Assembly: GCA_002724635.1 (NCBI GenBank)
Contig: PBPM01000031.1
Coordinates: 1 to 64,000, forward strand
Direction of reading: 5' to 3'
From: Rhodospirillaceae bacterium
GTDB taxonomy: Bacteria; Pseudomonadota; Alphaproteobacteria; UBA6615
DNA length: 64,000 nt
Notes under the pieces: generated by a model
What the model was told of the DNA's origin: nothing
Seen by the model: only the letters and a program-made list of their open reading frames with translations
Databases searched by the model: none
Made by a program: the position numbers and the translations under genes
Shown here: piece after piece, positions 38,020 to 47,076 of the stretch
Layout of the letters: each line of letters opens with the position of its first letter
How positions within the stretch are numbered: the first letter of the stretch is position 1

Positions 38020-38095
38020 ATCGCGCCTCGACATTCCTGACCGCCCGCCCCACCTGATGCGCCAGTGAGCTTCCCATCCGCGCGAGGAGTTGGCC

Positions 38096-39088
38096 GTGGG
38101 CATGATGATCGAAGGCGTGTGGCAGCCCGTCGAACCGAAGAATGACGCGAAGGACGTTGCGTTCAGACGCCCCGAGACCTCCTTCCGCAACTGGGTCACC
38201 GCCGATGGTGCCCCCGGATCGACCGGTACCGGCGGCTTCAGGGCCGAGTCCAGGCGCTATCACCTGTATGTCTCCCATGCCTGCCCCTGGGCGCATCGCA
38301 CCATGATCTTCCGTGCCCTGAAGGGGCTGGAGGACGTGATCTCGGTTTCGGTCGTGCACTGGTACATGGCCGAGAGTGGCTGGACGTTCGAGCCCGGCAA
38401 GGGGGTTGTGCCCGATCCGGTGATCAACGCCAGCTATCTGCACGAAATCTACAAGGCAGCCGAACCGAACTTCACCGGCCGGGTCACGGTCCCGGTGCTC
38501 TGGGACCTACATACGGGCACCATCGTAAGCAACGAATCCTCCGAGATCATCCGCATGCTCAACAGCGCATTCGACGCCTTCGCGGCACATCCGGAACGCG
38601 ACTATTGCCCCGCAGAGCTTATGGACGAGATCGATGCCGTGAACGAGCGCATCTATCACACGCTCAACAACGGCGTTTACAAGTCGGGCTTTGCGCGCTC
38701 GCAGGAGGCTTATGAAATGGCCGTCACCGACCTGTTCGAGACGATGGACTGGCTCGACGACCGCTTGTCGCGGCAACGCTATCTGGCAGGCGATCGCATC
38801 ACCGAGGCTGACTGGCGGCTGTTCACCACCCTGTTGCGCTTCGACCCGGTCTATCACGGGCACTTCAAGTGCAACATCCGGCGACTGATCGACTATCCCA
38901 ACCTCTGGGACCACACCCGCGAACTCTACCAGGTGCCCGGCGTGACCTCGACCATCGACCATTGGCACATCAAGACCCATTATTACGGCAGCCATGCAAC
39001 CGTGAACCCGACCGGCATCGTACCCAAAGGCCCGGACATCGATTTCACTGCGCCGCATGACCGCGGCCGTCTGGAGGCCGCAGCATGA
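38096..39088 (+). CDS. Glutathionyl-hydroquinone reductase (GST superfamily)
   Basis: Xi-class glutathione transferase that removes glutathione from glutathionyl-hydroquinones, returning the hydroquinone. 330 residues. The catalytic Cys is in YVSHACPWAHRTMIF (about residue 65); SNESSEIIRMLNSAF binds glutathione, and the C-terminal domain has FTTLLRFDPVYHGHFKCNIR. AGGAG six bases before GTG 38096 favours that start over ATG 38102 by two residues. It overlaps the pirin gene by four bases; both handle quinone or flavonoid-type compounds. Confidence 0.93.
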   Translation: MGMMIEGVWQPVEPKNDAKDVAFRRPETSFRNWVTADGAPGSTGTGGFRAESRRYHLYVSHACPWAHRTMIFRALKGLEDVISVSVVHWYMAESGWTFEPGKGVVPDPVINASYLHEIYKAAEPNFTGRVTVPVLWDLHTGTIVSNESSEIIRMLNSAFDAFAAHPERDYCPAELMDEIDAVNERIYHTLNNGVYKSGFARSQEAYEMAVTDLFETMDWLDDRLSRQRYLAGDRITEADWRLFTTLLRFDPVYHGHFKCNIRRLIDYPNLWDHTRELYQVPGVTSTIDHWHIKTHYYGSHATVNPTGIVPKGPDIDFTAPHDRGRLEAAA

Positions 39089-39789
39089 TCGACGTCACCG
39101 CGCTAGACGACCTAGGCCACTTCCGCAACGAATGGCTCGACGCACATCACCATTTCAGCTTCGGCGGCTACATGAACCCGGACCGAATGGGCTTTGGCCC
39201 GCTGCGGGTGTGGAACGATGACACGATCTTTGCCAAGGGCGGCTTTCCACCCCACGACCATCGCGACATGGAGATCATCACCTATGTGCGCGAGGGCGCG
39301 ATCACCCATGAGGACAATCTCGGAAATCGCGGCCGCACTGAGGCCGGTGACGTGCAGATCATGAGCGCAGGTACAGGGATCCGGCATTCAGAATTCAATG
39401 TCGGGGACGTGACGACACGCATCTTCCAGATCTGGATCACACCCGACCGCGACGGCCACACTCCCCGCTGGGAAACAAAGGCTTTCCCGCGCGGCGAACA
39501 TGCAAGCGCTCTGGTCCTGCTCGCCTCCGGACGCGATCAGGACACCGCGCTCGATGCACCGATAATCCAGCAGGATGCGGCACTGTTCGGCGCCACCCTG
39601 GCCGCCGGCAAGAGCGTGACCCATGGCTTCGCCCCTGATCGCAAGGGCTATCTGGTGCCGTCGCGCGGCACGGTTACGGTGAACGGCACCGCGGTCGGCG
39701 AGCGGGCCGGTGCGGCCATCGGGGGGGAGACGGAGATCACGATCACCGCCATCGGCGACGCCGAAATCGTGCTCGCCGACCTTCCCTGA
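39085..39789 (+). CDS. Pirin family protein
   Basis: Bicupin of 234 residues. Iron ligands are present: two His in PPHDHRDMEIITYV and a His-Glu in GIRHSEFN. WNDDTIFAKGGFPPH and IMSAGTGIRHSE are the pirin signatures. Some bacterial pirins have quercetinase activity, others bind metabolic enzymes. Its ATGA overlap with the hydroquinone reductase gene suggests a shared role in handling quinols or redox-active aromatics. Confidence 0.93.
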   Translation: MIDVTALDDLGHFRNEWLDAHHHFSFGGYMNPDRMGFGPLRVWNDDTIFAKGGFPPHDHRDMEIITYVREGAITHEDNLGNRGRTEAGDVQIMSAGTGIRHSEFNVGDVTTRIFQIWITPDRDGHTPRWETKAFPRGEHASALVLLASGRDQDTALDAPIIQQDAALFGATLAAGKSVTHGFAPDRKGYLVPSRGTVTVNGTAVGERAGAAIGGETEITITAIGDAEIVLADLP

Positions 39790-39801
39790 TCCGCCACAGC
39801 C

Positions 39802-40303
39802 TCAGAAAGAGGAATTGGGTTCCAGCAGGAATGCGATTTCCTCGGGCGTGCTGGTGCGGCAGAGGACATCATTGCGATGGGGGAAGCGTCCGAAGCGGGC
39901 AATGAAGTCCCGGTGCCGGATGACAAATTCCAGCGACAGGGCCTCGTCGGCTGACCCTGCCGCCAGTGTCCGGAACAGCGCCACGCAGTCCTCCAGATCG
40001 GCCGGCGCCTCGCTGAGCATCAGCGGCATGCAAAGGAAATTGCGCTCGGTGACGAAAAGCCCCACATCGAAACCATAGGCCAGCGCACGACGCATCAGGT
40101 TGACTGCTGCGGCATCGGCCGACCAAGCCTCGGGGAGTCCCGACATATATTTCGGGATAACTGATCGATCAGGATGATCAGCGCGAGGCAACCACATCGG
40201 CAAACTGCGCAGCGATCTTCGCATCGAACGCGTCGGAGCGTTCGAACCAATCTTCGGGGCTCGATTCTTCGAACCAGAAACTCAGCACCTCATCCGCCCT
40301 CAA
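39802..40303 (-). pseudogene. DUF924 family pseudogene
   Basis: Three reading frames each carry part of one DUF924 protein. From TTG 40303, with GGGAGG upstream, frame one gives ADEVLSFWFEESSPEDWFER and runs to a TGA at 40180. Frame two carries CLALIILIDQLSRN (about 40190-40149). Frame three gives PEAWSADAAAV through LCMPLMLSEAP to a normal end. About 20 codons expected between parts one and two are missing. A single G lost near 40140 explains the second shift. The longest single frame begins at 40224 and covers only the C-terminal part. Confidence 0.8.
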
Positions 40304-40388
40304 CCGAATTTACCCTCCCGCAACCGCGGTTCAGTTCCCCTGTGTCGATTGATATACACGGTACCATGACGCCTGAATCAGATTCGAA

Positions 40389-41072
40389 ATGACAAATAAG
40401 CTCAACCGGGACTCCATCCGTAACGGAGAAGTCTACCGCATGCTTAAGCAACAGCAGCATGTGACGAACATCCGTCCATTGACAGACGCCGAACGCGCTA
40501 CCGCACTGGACGCGTTCTTCGCCGACTCTCCCACGCATGACATGTGGGTGTTCGGCTATGGCTCGCTCATCTGGAACCCGGCAATCCACTACAGCGAGAA
40601 ACGCACGGCGCGGATCTGGGGCTATCATCGTTCCTTCTGCCTGCAGACGCCGCTGGGACGCGGCACGCCGGAACGGCCCGGCCTCGTCCTAGCGCTCGAC
40701 CGCGGCGGCTCATGCAACGGCATAGTCTTCAAGTTGCCCGAGGGTCGCGAGCGGGACGAACTCTCCATCGTCTGGGATCGCGAGATGGCGCTCGATAGCT
40801 ATGCCGCGGTCTGGGTGTCGGCGATGACCCCGGACGGACCCGTCAATGCCGTCACTTTTGTGATCAATCGCACGGCGGAGCGTTATGTGGGCCGCCTGCG
40901 CGAGGACAGCGTCGCGGAACATCTGGCCACGGCCGAGGGCTATCTCGGCAGCTCCGCGGAGTATCTCGAGAACACGGTCGAGCATTTGCGCGCAGCGGGT
41001 ATCCATGACCGCCAGATGTTCCGCCTGCAGCAGTTGGTGCGCGTACGACAGGCACATGGCGCAAACGACTGA
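40389..41072 (+). CDS. chaC: ChaC-type gamma-glutamylcyclotransferase
   Basis: Degrades glutathione to 5-oxoproline and Cys-Gly. 227 residues. The substrate loop is WVFGYGSLIWNPA (about residue 50), followed by WGYHRSFCL and TPERPGLVLALD. The catalytic Glu should lie in the LSIVWDREMAL region. The ATG at 40389 opens MTNKLNRDSIRNGEVYRML, which matches usual ChaC N-termini. It ends 23 bp from tRNA-Gln on the other strand. Together with the nearby hydroquinone reductase it indicates glutathione use. Confidence 0.92.
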   Translation: MTNKLNRDSIRNGEVYRMLKQQQHVTNIRPLTDAERATALDAFFADSPTHDMWVFGYGSLIWNPAIHYSEKRTARIWGYHRSFCLQTPLGRGTPERPGLVLALDRGGSCNGIVFKLPEGRERDELSIVWDREMALDSYAAVWVSAMTPDGPVNAVTFVINRTAERYVGRLREDSVAEHLATAEGYLGSSAEYLENTVEHLRAAGIHDRQMFRLQQLVRVRQAHGAND

Positions 41073-41095
41073 CGGTTTTCCGATTTCACAAGAGT

Positions 41096-41169
41096 TGGCT
41101 GGGGCGGCAGGGTTCGAACCTGCGATCACGGGATCAAAACCCGATGCCTTACCACTTGGCTACGCCCCA
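41096..41169 (-). tRNA. tRNA-Gln(TTG)
   Basis: Read on the minus strand: a 7-bp acceptor stem TGGGGCG/CGCCCCA, D arm GCC...GGC with GG in the loop, anticodon loop TTTTGAT (anticodon TTG), T arm GCAGG-TTCGAAC-CCTGC, discriminator G and encoded CCA; 74 nt in all. The outermost anticodon-stem pair is T-T, so that stem has four good pairs. Identity as glutamine follows from the anticodon and the T1 start typical of alphaproteobacterial tRNA-Gln. Confidence 0.95.
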
Positions 41170-41225
41170 ATTCCGACTGTAGGGATTATATCGCTCTTGC
41201 CGACGCGATCCGCAAGCCGCAGGCC

Positions 41226-42296
41226 TCAGTCGAAGCTTTGGTGAATGTCGCCTTCAGCGCGCATAAGCTCGAGATCGGCCGCGACCATTTCTTTGACCAG
41301 CTGCGGGAAAGGCGTGGTGTGTTCCCAGCCCAGCTCCCGCTTCGCCTTGGACGGGTCGCCGAGCAGAAGGTCCACCTCGGTCGGCCGGAAGTAGCGCGGG
41401 TCGATCGCGATCAGGGTCTCGCCCGTCTTCGCATCCTTCCCAACCTCATCGACCCCCTCACCGTGCCAGACGACCTTACGTCCGACCTCGGCAAAGGCCA
41501 GCTCGGCGAACTCGCGGACCGCATGGGTCTCGCCGGTCGCGAGGACGAAGTCGTCGGCCATTTCATTCTGGACGATCCGCCACATCCCCTCGACATAGTC
41601 GCGTGCATGACCCCAGTCGCGCTGTGCATCGAGATTGCCGAGGAAAAGTTGTTTCTGGAGGCCGAGCTCGATTGCCGCAATCGCGCGGGTAATCTTACGC
41701 GTGACAAATGTCTCGCCGCGGATTGGGCTTTCATGGTTGAACAGAATACCGTTTGACGCATGCATGCCATACGCCTCGCGATAGTTCACCGTGATCCAGT
41801 AGCCATAGAGTTTCGCCGCCGCATACGGACTGCGCGGATAGAAGGGCGTGGTCTCGCTCTGGGGTATCTCCTGAACGTTGCCGTAAAGCTCGGACGTCGA
41901 GGCCTGATAGTAGCGCGCCGTGTCCTCGAGCTTCAGGATTCGGATCGCCTCGAGCAGGCGGAGCGCTCCCATCGCGTCCGCGTTGGCGGTGTACTCCGCA
42001 GTCTCGAAACTCACCTGCACATGCGACTGGGCGGCGAGATTGTAGATCTCAGTCGGCTGTACCTCCTGGATCAAGCGAATCAGGTTGGTGGCGTCGGTCA
42101 TATCTCCGTAATGGAGATGGAATGCCACGCCGGCCTCGTGCGGATCGCGATATAGATGATCCACTCGGCCGGTGTTGAACGACGAGGAGCGTCGCTTCAC
42201 GCCGTGAACCTCGTAACCCTTCTGCAAAAGCAGTTCGGCCAGATAGGCCCCGTCCTGCCCGGTCACGCCGGTGATGAGGGCAACGTCTTTAGCCAT
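41226..42296 (-). CDS. gmd: GDP-mannose 4,6-dehydratase
   Basis: Makes GDP-4-keto-6-deoxy-mannose, the precursor of GDP-fucose, GDP-rhamnose and related sugars for surface polysaccharide. 356 residues from ATG 42296. NADP motif [19 protein letters not shown], then [18 protein letters not shown], the Tyr-x3-Lys in [13 protein letters not shown], and [20 protein letters not shown]. The enzyme that would finish the sugar (fcl or rmd) is not adjacent. It stands alone between tRNA-Gln and a promoter-bearing gap. Confidence 0.96.
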   Translation of the reverse strand: MAKDVALITGVTGQDGAYLAELLLQKGYEVHGVKRRSSSFNTGRVDHLYRDPHEAGVAFHLHYGDMTDATNLIRLIQEVQPTEIYNLAAQSHVQVSFETAEYTANADAMGALRLLEAIRILKLEDTARYYQASTSELYGNVQEIPQSETTPFYPRSPYAAAKLYGYWITVNYREAYGMHASNGILFNHESPIRGETFVTRKITRAIAAIELGLQKQLFLGNLDAQRDWGHARDYVEGMWRIVQNEMADDFVLATGETHAVREFAELAFAEVGRKVVWHGEGVDEVGKDAKTGETLIAIDPRYFRPTEVDLLLGDPSKAKRELGWEHTTPFPQLVKEMVAADLELMRAEGDIHQSFD

Positions 42297-42362
42297 GAAA
42301 ACGGCTCCGTCTCGAGAGGGTGCACCACATACAATGATAAGCACAATGCGGCTGGCGGCGCG

Positions 42363-42392
42363 ACTATACGTGCCGCGCCGAAGCGCAGACAA
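42363..42392 (-). promoter_or_regulatory. Candidate promoter of gmd
   Basis: On the minus strand TTGTCT (42392-42387) and TATAGT (42368-42363) are 18 bases apart, giving a start near 42356 and a 60-nt leader to gmd. It lies in the 219-bp gap between ispE and gmd, where I see nothing else. Pattern match only. Confidence 0.4.
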
Positions 42393-42515
42393 GACCGGAG
42401 CCGTCCGGCTTCGATTCGGGTTCCCGCGGCGTGACTATTCCCCCATCGACGATCGCCCCGCCGGGATCATTCGGCGCGCCTCCACACTCCCTCGGCCACA
42501 AGAATTAGGTCGGGT

Positions 42516-43424
42516 TCAAACGGCCGGTTGGCCCGTCCGTGTCGGGATTATCCACCAATCCGGGTTCGCCGCGCCGATCGCCGCACCGGCGCGTTCACAT
42601 GCCACCCGGTCATCGAAGACCCCAAAGCAGGTCGGTCCGCTGCCGCTCATCCGTGCCAGCCGGCACCCGTCCTGTCGCTCGAGTCCGGACAGCACGTCAT
42701 CGATCACGGGGCAGAGTGCCCGGGCCGGCTCGGCAAGATCGTTTCGTTGCGATTCCAGATAGGAAAGAAAAGCCGCGGGCGCGGCGAAATCCACCCCGGT
42801 TGGCAACATCCGATCAAGGCTGGCAGGTGATGTGAAGGTGCCGAATACGTGACCCGTGGCGAGGGGCACGCGCGGATTGACCAGCAACAGATCCAGATCG
42901 GTCAGACCGGGCAGCGGCGTTATCTGCTCACCCACCCCGGTCGCCCAAGCCGGTTCGCTGTAGAGGCACACCGGCACATCCGCACCGAGGCCCACCGCAA
43001 GCGAAAGCACGTCCGGGCTCTCGAACGGCACGCCCCATGTGCGGCAGACCAGCCGAATCGCCGCGGCCGCATCGGCCGAGCCGCCGCCCATGCCGGCGGC
43101 GACCGGAATATTCTTCTCCAGCGTAACGGTAAAGTCCGGCACGCGAGCAACTAGTTCACCAAGCCCTGTCACGGCGCGAGCCGTCAGGTCGTCCGCGGCG
43201 GCGGCGGGTAGTGCATCCGCGAACGGACCGATACGCCGCAGCCTGAAACCTTTTGACGGTTCTAGGTGCAACCGGTCCCCGAATTCCGTGAAGACGACGA
43301 GGCTTTCGAGCGGATGGAAGCCATCCGGTGCCCGCGCACCAACATGCAGAAATAGGTTGAGCTTTGCCGCCGCGTGCTCGCGGCGTGACACATCGTCCGG
43401 CGCCGTATCAGTGTCACGGGGCAC
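42516..43424 (-). CDS. ispE: 4-diphosphocytidyl-2-C-methyl-D-erythritol kinase
   Basis: GHMP kinase of the non-mevalonate isoprenoid pathway. The core begins AAAKLNLFLHVGARAPDGFH; the ATP loop is PVAAGMGGGSADAAAAIRL, and the C-terminal MSGSGPTCFGVF closes the GHMP fold. Start uncertain: GTG 43424 (302 residues) is 4 nt after the TPR stop, with AGGCGG directly before it; GTG 43391 gives 291 residues. The larger open frame upstream overlaps the TPR gene. Co-transcribed with the TPR gene. Confidence 0.92.
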   Translation of the reverse strand: MPRDTDTAPDDVSRREHAAAKLNLFLHVGARAPDGFHPLESLVVFTEFGDRLHLEPSKGFRLRRIGPFADALPAAAADDLTARAVTGLGELVARVPDFTVTLEKNIPVAAGMGGGSADAAAAIRLVCRTWGVPFESPDVLSLAVGLGADVPVCLYSEPAWATGVGEQITPLPGLTDLDLLLVNPRVPLATGHVFGTFTSPASLDRMLPTGVDFAAPAAFLSYLESQRNDLAEPARALCPVIDDVLSGLERQDGCRLARMSGSGPTCFGVFDDRVACERAGAAIGAANPDWWIIPTRTGQPAV

Positions 43425-43428
43425 CCGC

Positions 43429-45189
43429 CTAGATGTCGCGTTTCTTGCCCGACGGCAACGGCGCGGGTGTTTTCTCACCATCGAGCTTCTGACGTATTTC
43501 GCCCTCCACGTCCGCGTCGGGCTCCAGCGACAGGGCACGCAGCCATTGAAAGCGCGCCTCGAGCTTTCGCCCGACGACCCAGTAGGCATCGCCCAGATGG
43601 TCGTTTATAATCGGGTCGCCCGGCTCGAGCGCGACGGCACGCTCAAGATGTACCACCGCTTCCGCGAAGTCACCCAAGCGGTAGAGAACCCAGCCTAGCG
43701 AATCCGTGATGTAGCCGTCCCGCGGCCGTTTCTCGACAGCGGTCTCTATCATCTGTCTGGCGAGCTCGAGCTGCACGCCCTGTTCGACCCAGCTATATCC
43801 AAGATAGTTCAGCACCAGCGGCTGGTCGGGAGAAAGTTCGAGCGCGCGCAGAAAATCCTTCTCCGCACGGTCCCAGTCCTTGGCGCGCTCCAGCGCAATG
43901 CCACGCGTATACAGCAGGCCCCAATCGGGTTCGCGTCCGAGCCGTTGCATGGTCAAATCATACGCGACGACCGCCTCGTCGAAACGCTGGGTGACCCGCA
44001 ACAGATCAGCCAACGCGCGTGCCGCATCCGAGCGCGCGGGGCGTTCGGCCAGCATCTCCCGCAGCAATCCGATGGCCGCATCGCTGTTGCCAAGAGCATG
44101 CAGGGCATCCGCGACACCCAGCCGGGCATACCAGCTGTAGGGAGACGCGGGGTCGATCTTCTCATAGGCCTCGATCGCCAGATCCTCTCGATCACGCGCC
44201 TCGAGCAACTGTGCGAGAGAGAATTTCGCGGATGCATCGTCCGGTGCAAGGTCCAGCGCCATCCGCGTGAAGAGCATCGCTTCGGCCCTAAGTTGTTCCC
44301 GGTTGAGCAGGCTCGCAACGTTGCCGAAAACCTCGGCCGCACCCCGACGCACGTCGCCGAACAGCGGGTCCGGCTCCGCGCGTCCCTCGACCACGTCGCG
44401 CACAGAATCAACCAAAAGCGTTTCCTTATTGCGGCCCCTGAAATCGTCTACAAGGCTGCGCGCTTCGTCCTTTTGATCGTTGCGCATGAGGAACCGCGCG
44501 AACGAATCGACAAGCTGCAACGACGGGCGTTCGCCCGATGCTGCGAGGGTACGTCGGAATGCTGCCTCGGCACCCATGTTATCGTCCCCGATCTCCGCGA
44601 TCAGCGCCTGATGAAAACCCGCCACGGGTGCGAGTCCGGCAATCCGGGCCATCGTGTCCAGAGCGGCGATTCCGTCCGCCGTGCGCCCCAAGCCCGCAAG
44701 TGACCAAGCCTTGAGCAGCGGCGCGACAATCGCGTTGACCCCCGACGTCGGGATATCTTCGAGAAGCTCGAGCGAGCGCGCATACGCGCCGTTGTGAAAA
44801 GCACGCACGATCAGCGTGTAGACCACCAGTGGGTCGTCAGGACGCGAGGTCAGAAGCTCTTCCGCAATGGCGGCCGCATCGTCGAACCGGCCCGCCCCGA
44901 CCATGACCAGATGTGCGCGACGTTGCAAGATCTCGCTGGTCGGCACATCTCCAAGGACGCCGGCCGTCAGGTCGGCTGCCGCAACAAGATTGCCGACGGA
45001 TTCCGCATGCCGCGCCGCGAGGAAACGCCCAGCCACGGACAACCCTGCCTCGAATGGCGCACCCTCGATGTCCGTCTGGAAACCCGGCGGACCCGCCCGG
45101 TTCTCGGTCGCACTATTCACAGGCAATACGGACAGAACCAGGATCGCCGCAATGGCGAAGCCGACCGATAGGGGAAATTTCATACGCAT
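43429..45189 (-). CDS. Periplasmic tetratricopeptide-repeat protein
   Basis: 586 residues with an N-terminal signal peptide (KFPLSVGFAIAAILVLSVLP). The remainder is a long helical solenoid; clear TPR units include DWDRAEKDFLRALELSPDQP, LNYLGYSWVEQGVQLELARQ and YITDSLGWVLYRLGDFAEAV. It resembles TPR proteins commonly upstream of ispE in Alphaproteobacteria. Role unknown; probably a scaffold in envelope assembly. ATG 45189 chosen, ATG 45183 possible. Confidence 0.85.
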   Translation of the reverse strand: MRMKFPLSVGFAIAAILVLSVLPVNSATENRAGPPGFQTDIEGAPFEAGLSVAGRFLAARHAESVGNLVAAADLTAGVLGDVPTSEILQRRAHLVMVGAGRFDDAAAIAEELLTSRPDDPLVVYTLIVRAFHNGAYARSLELLEDIPTSGVNAIVAPLLKAWSLAGLGRTADGIAALDTMARIAGLAPVAGFHQALIAEIGDDNMGAEAAFRRTLAASGERPSLQLVDSFARFLMRNDQKDEARSLVDDFRGRNKETLLVDSVRDVVEGRAEPDPLFGDVRRGAAEVFGNVASLLNREQLRAEAMLFTRMALDLAPDDASAKFSLAQLLEARDREDLAIEAYEKIDPASPYSWYARLGVADALHALGNSDAAIGLLREMLAERPARSDAARALADLLRVTQRFDEAVVAYDLTMQRLGREPDWGLLYTRGIALERAKDWDRAEKDFLRALELSPDQPLVLNYLGYSWVEQGVQLELARQMIETAVEKRPRDGYITDSLGWVLYRLGDFAEAVVHLERAVALEPGDPIINDHLGDAYWVVGRKLEARFQWLRALSLEPDADVEGEIRQKLDGEKTPAPLPSGKKRDI

Positions 45190-45295
45190 CGATTGTCCAT
45201 AACGTCCCGAATATCTAGTCCGGTCGTGCGGCGAAGTCGAATCTAGCCGCAGCGATGATGGTGGGGGCCACAACTTGTCGTGACAGCCGGGTCAT

Positions 45296-46960
45296 TTACA
45301 TATTCGGATAGTTCGGGCCGCCGCCACCCTCGGGTGCAACCCAGACAATATTCTGGGTCGGGTCCTTGATGTCGCAGGTCTTGCAGTGGACGCAATTCTG
45401 GGCGTTGATCTGCAGCCGCGGGTTGGACCCGTCGTCGTCGCGCAGGATCTCGTAGACCGAGGCCGGACAGAAGCGCTGCTCGGGCGCATCATAATGCTCG
45501 AGGTTCACCGTGATCGGAACGGCGGGGTCCTTGAGGGTAAGGTGGACCGGCTGGTTTTCCTCATGGTTGGTGTTCGAGATGAACACCGATGAGAGCTTGT
45601 CGAAGCTCACCTCTCCATCCGGCTTCGGATAGTCGATCGGGGCATGCTTTCTCTTGGATTCGAGCGCCTCGTGATCGGCATGTCCATGCTTCAGCGTCCA
45701 CGGCGCTCGCCCCCGCAACACGACCTGATCGAGGCCCGCCAGAAGGGTGCCCATGAACAGGCCGAACCTGAACGCGGGCCGGAAGTTGCGCGCACGCGTC
45801 AGTTCCGTGTAGGCCCAGCTCTGCCTGAACGCCGCCGTGAACCTATCGATTTTTGGTCCCGGCGCGTCGCCCGCCGTCAACGCCTCGAATGCCGCATCGG
45901 CGGCCAGCATGCCCGACTTCATGGCCGTATGGGTTCCCTTGATCTTGGGCACGTTGAGCGTCCCCGCCTCGCAGCCGATCAACGCACCGCCAGGGAACAC
46001 CATTTCCGGCAGGGACTGCACCCCGCCCTCGTTCAGAGCTCGGGCACCATAGGATAGCCGCTTGCCGCCCTCGAAAACGGGCCGCACCGCAGGGTGGGTC
46101 TTGAACCGCTGAAACTCGTCAAAGGGCGAGAGATAGGGGTTCTTGTAGTCGAGGCCTATGACGAAGCCGACCGCGACCTGGTTATCCTCCAAGTGATAGA
46201 GGAACGATCCGCCATAGGTCGATCCGTCTAGTGGCCAGCCGGCAGTGTGCATAACCAGTCCCGGCTGGTGTTTCTCGGGATCGATCTCCCATAATTCCTT
46301 GATGCCGATCCCGTATGTCTGCGCCTCGGCCTGCGCACGCAAATCGAATTGATCCATCAGCTGGCGCCCCAGATGGCCGCGGCAACCCTCGGCAAAGAAG
46401 GTGTAGCGAGCGTGCAGCTCAATGCCCTGTGCGTAGTTGGCGGTGGGCGTGCCGTCAGCGCCGATGCCCATGTCTCCCGTCGCCACGCCTTTGACCGCGC
46501 CGTCATCGTCGAACAGGATCTCGGTCGCCGCAAACCCTGGATAGATTTCGACGCCCAGCGCCTCCGCCTGCTCGCCAAGCCAGCGACAAAGGTTGCCGAG
46601 CGAGATGATGTGGTTCCCGTGGTTCTTCAGTGGCGGCGGTAGCAACCCCGTGGGGATCGAGGTGGCGCCGGTCTCGCGCAGGAACAGAAACTTCTCGTCG
46701 CTGACCGGCGTGTTGATCGGTGCGCCGCGATCCCGCCAGTCCGGAATGAGTTCATCGAGCGCCCGGGTTTCGAGCACCGCCCCCGAGAGAATATGTGCGC
46801 CGACCTCAGAACCCTTCTCGAGAACACAAACACCTATTTCGGCATCCGCCGCCGCAGCACGCTGCTTGAGCTGGATGGCTGCTGCCAGACCCGATGGCCC
46901 GGCCCCGACGATCACCACGTCGTAGGGCATTGATTCCCGTTCGGTGGCCGGTTCGCTCAT
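45296..46960 (-). CDS. Electron transfer flavoprotein-ubiquinone oxidoreductase
   Basis: Membrane-associated FAD/[4Fe-4S] enzyme passing electrons from ETF (fatty-acid, amino-acid and one-carbon dehydrogenases) to ubiquinone. 554 residues from ATG 46960. FAD motif VVIVGAGPSGLAAAIQL, then GSEVGAHILSGAVLE, CEAGTLNVPKIKGTHTAMKS, and the cluster ligands in RFCPASVYEI and NCVHCKTCDIKDP. The longer frame upstream overlaps the UDG gene and is rejected. ETF subunit genes are not in the window. Confidence 0.97.
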   Translation of the reverse strand: MSEPATERESMPYDVVIVGAGPSGLAAAIQLKQRAAAADAEIGVCVLEKGSEVGAHILSGAVLETRALDELIPDWRDRGAPINTPVSDEKFLFLRETGATSIPTGLLPPPLKNHGNHIISLGNLCRWLGEQAEALGVEIYPGFAATEILFDDDGAVKGVATGDMGIGADGTPTANYAQGIELHARYTFFAEGCRGHLGRQLMDQFDLRAQAEAQTYGIGIKELWEIDPEKHQPGLVMHTAGWPLDGSTYGGSFLYHLEDNQVAVGFVIGLDYKNPYLSPFDEFQRFKTHPAVRPVFEGGKRLSYGARALNEGGVQSLPEMVFPGGALIGCEAGTLNVPKIKGTHTAMKSGMLAADAAFEALTAGDAPGPKIDRFTAAFRQSWAYTELTRARNFRPAFRFGLFMGTLLAGLDQVVLRGRAPWTLKHGHADHEALESKRKHAPIDYPKPDGEVSFDKLSSVFISNTNHEENQPVHLTLKDPAVPITVNLEHYDAPEQRFCPASVYEILRDDDGSNPRLQINAQNCVHCKTCDIKDPTQNIVWVAPEGGGGPNYPNM

Positions 46961-47076
46961 GTTAAGACTCTCCCGCACAAGACAAGATACAATTCGCAAG
47001 GAACCATGACCCACCGCGAATCTCAACCGAACGATTTTATGACCCGCACGCTCCGAACCACGCACCGCGACGCACC

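Noticed and set aside
40036-40224. Independent short gene starting at the minus-strand start codon at 40224
   Set aside because: Its first 35 or so residues are unrelated to any family while the rest is the C-terminal part of DUF924, whose N-terminal part is readable upstream in other frames.
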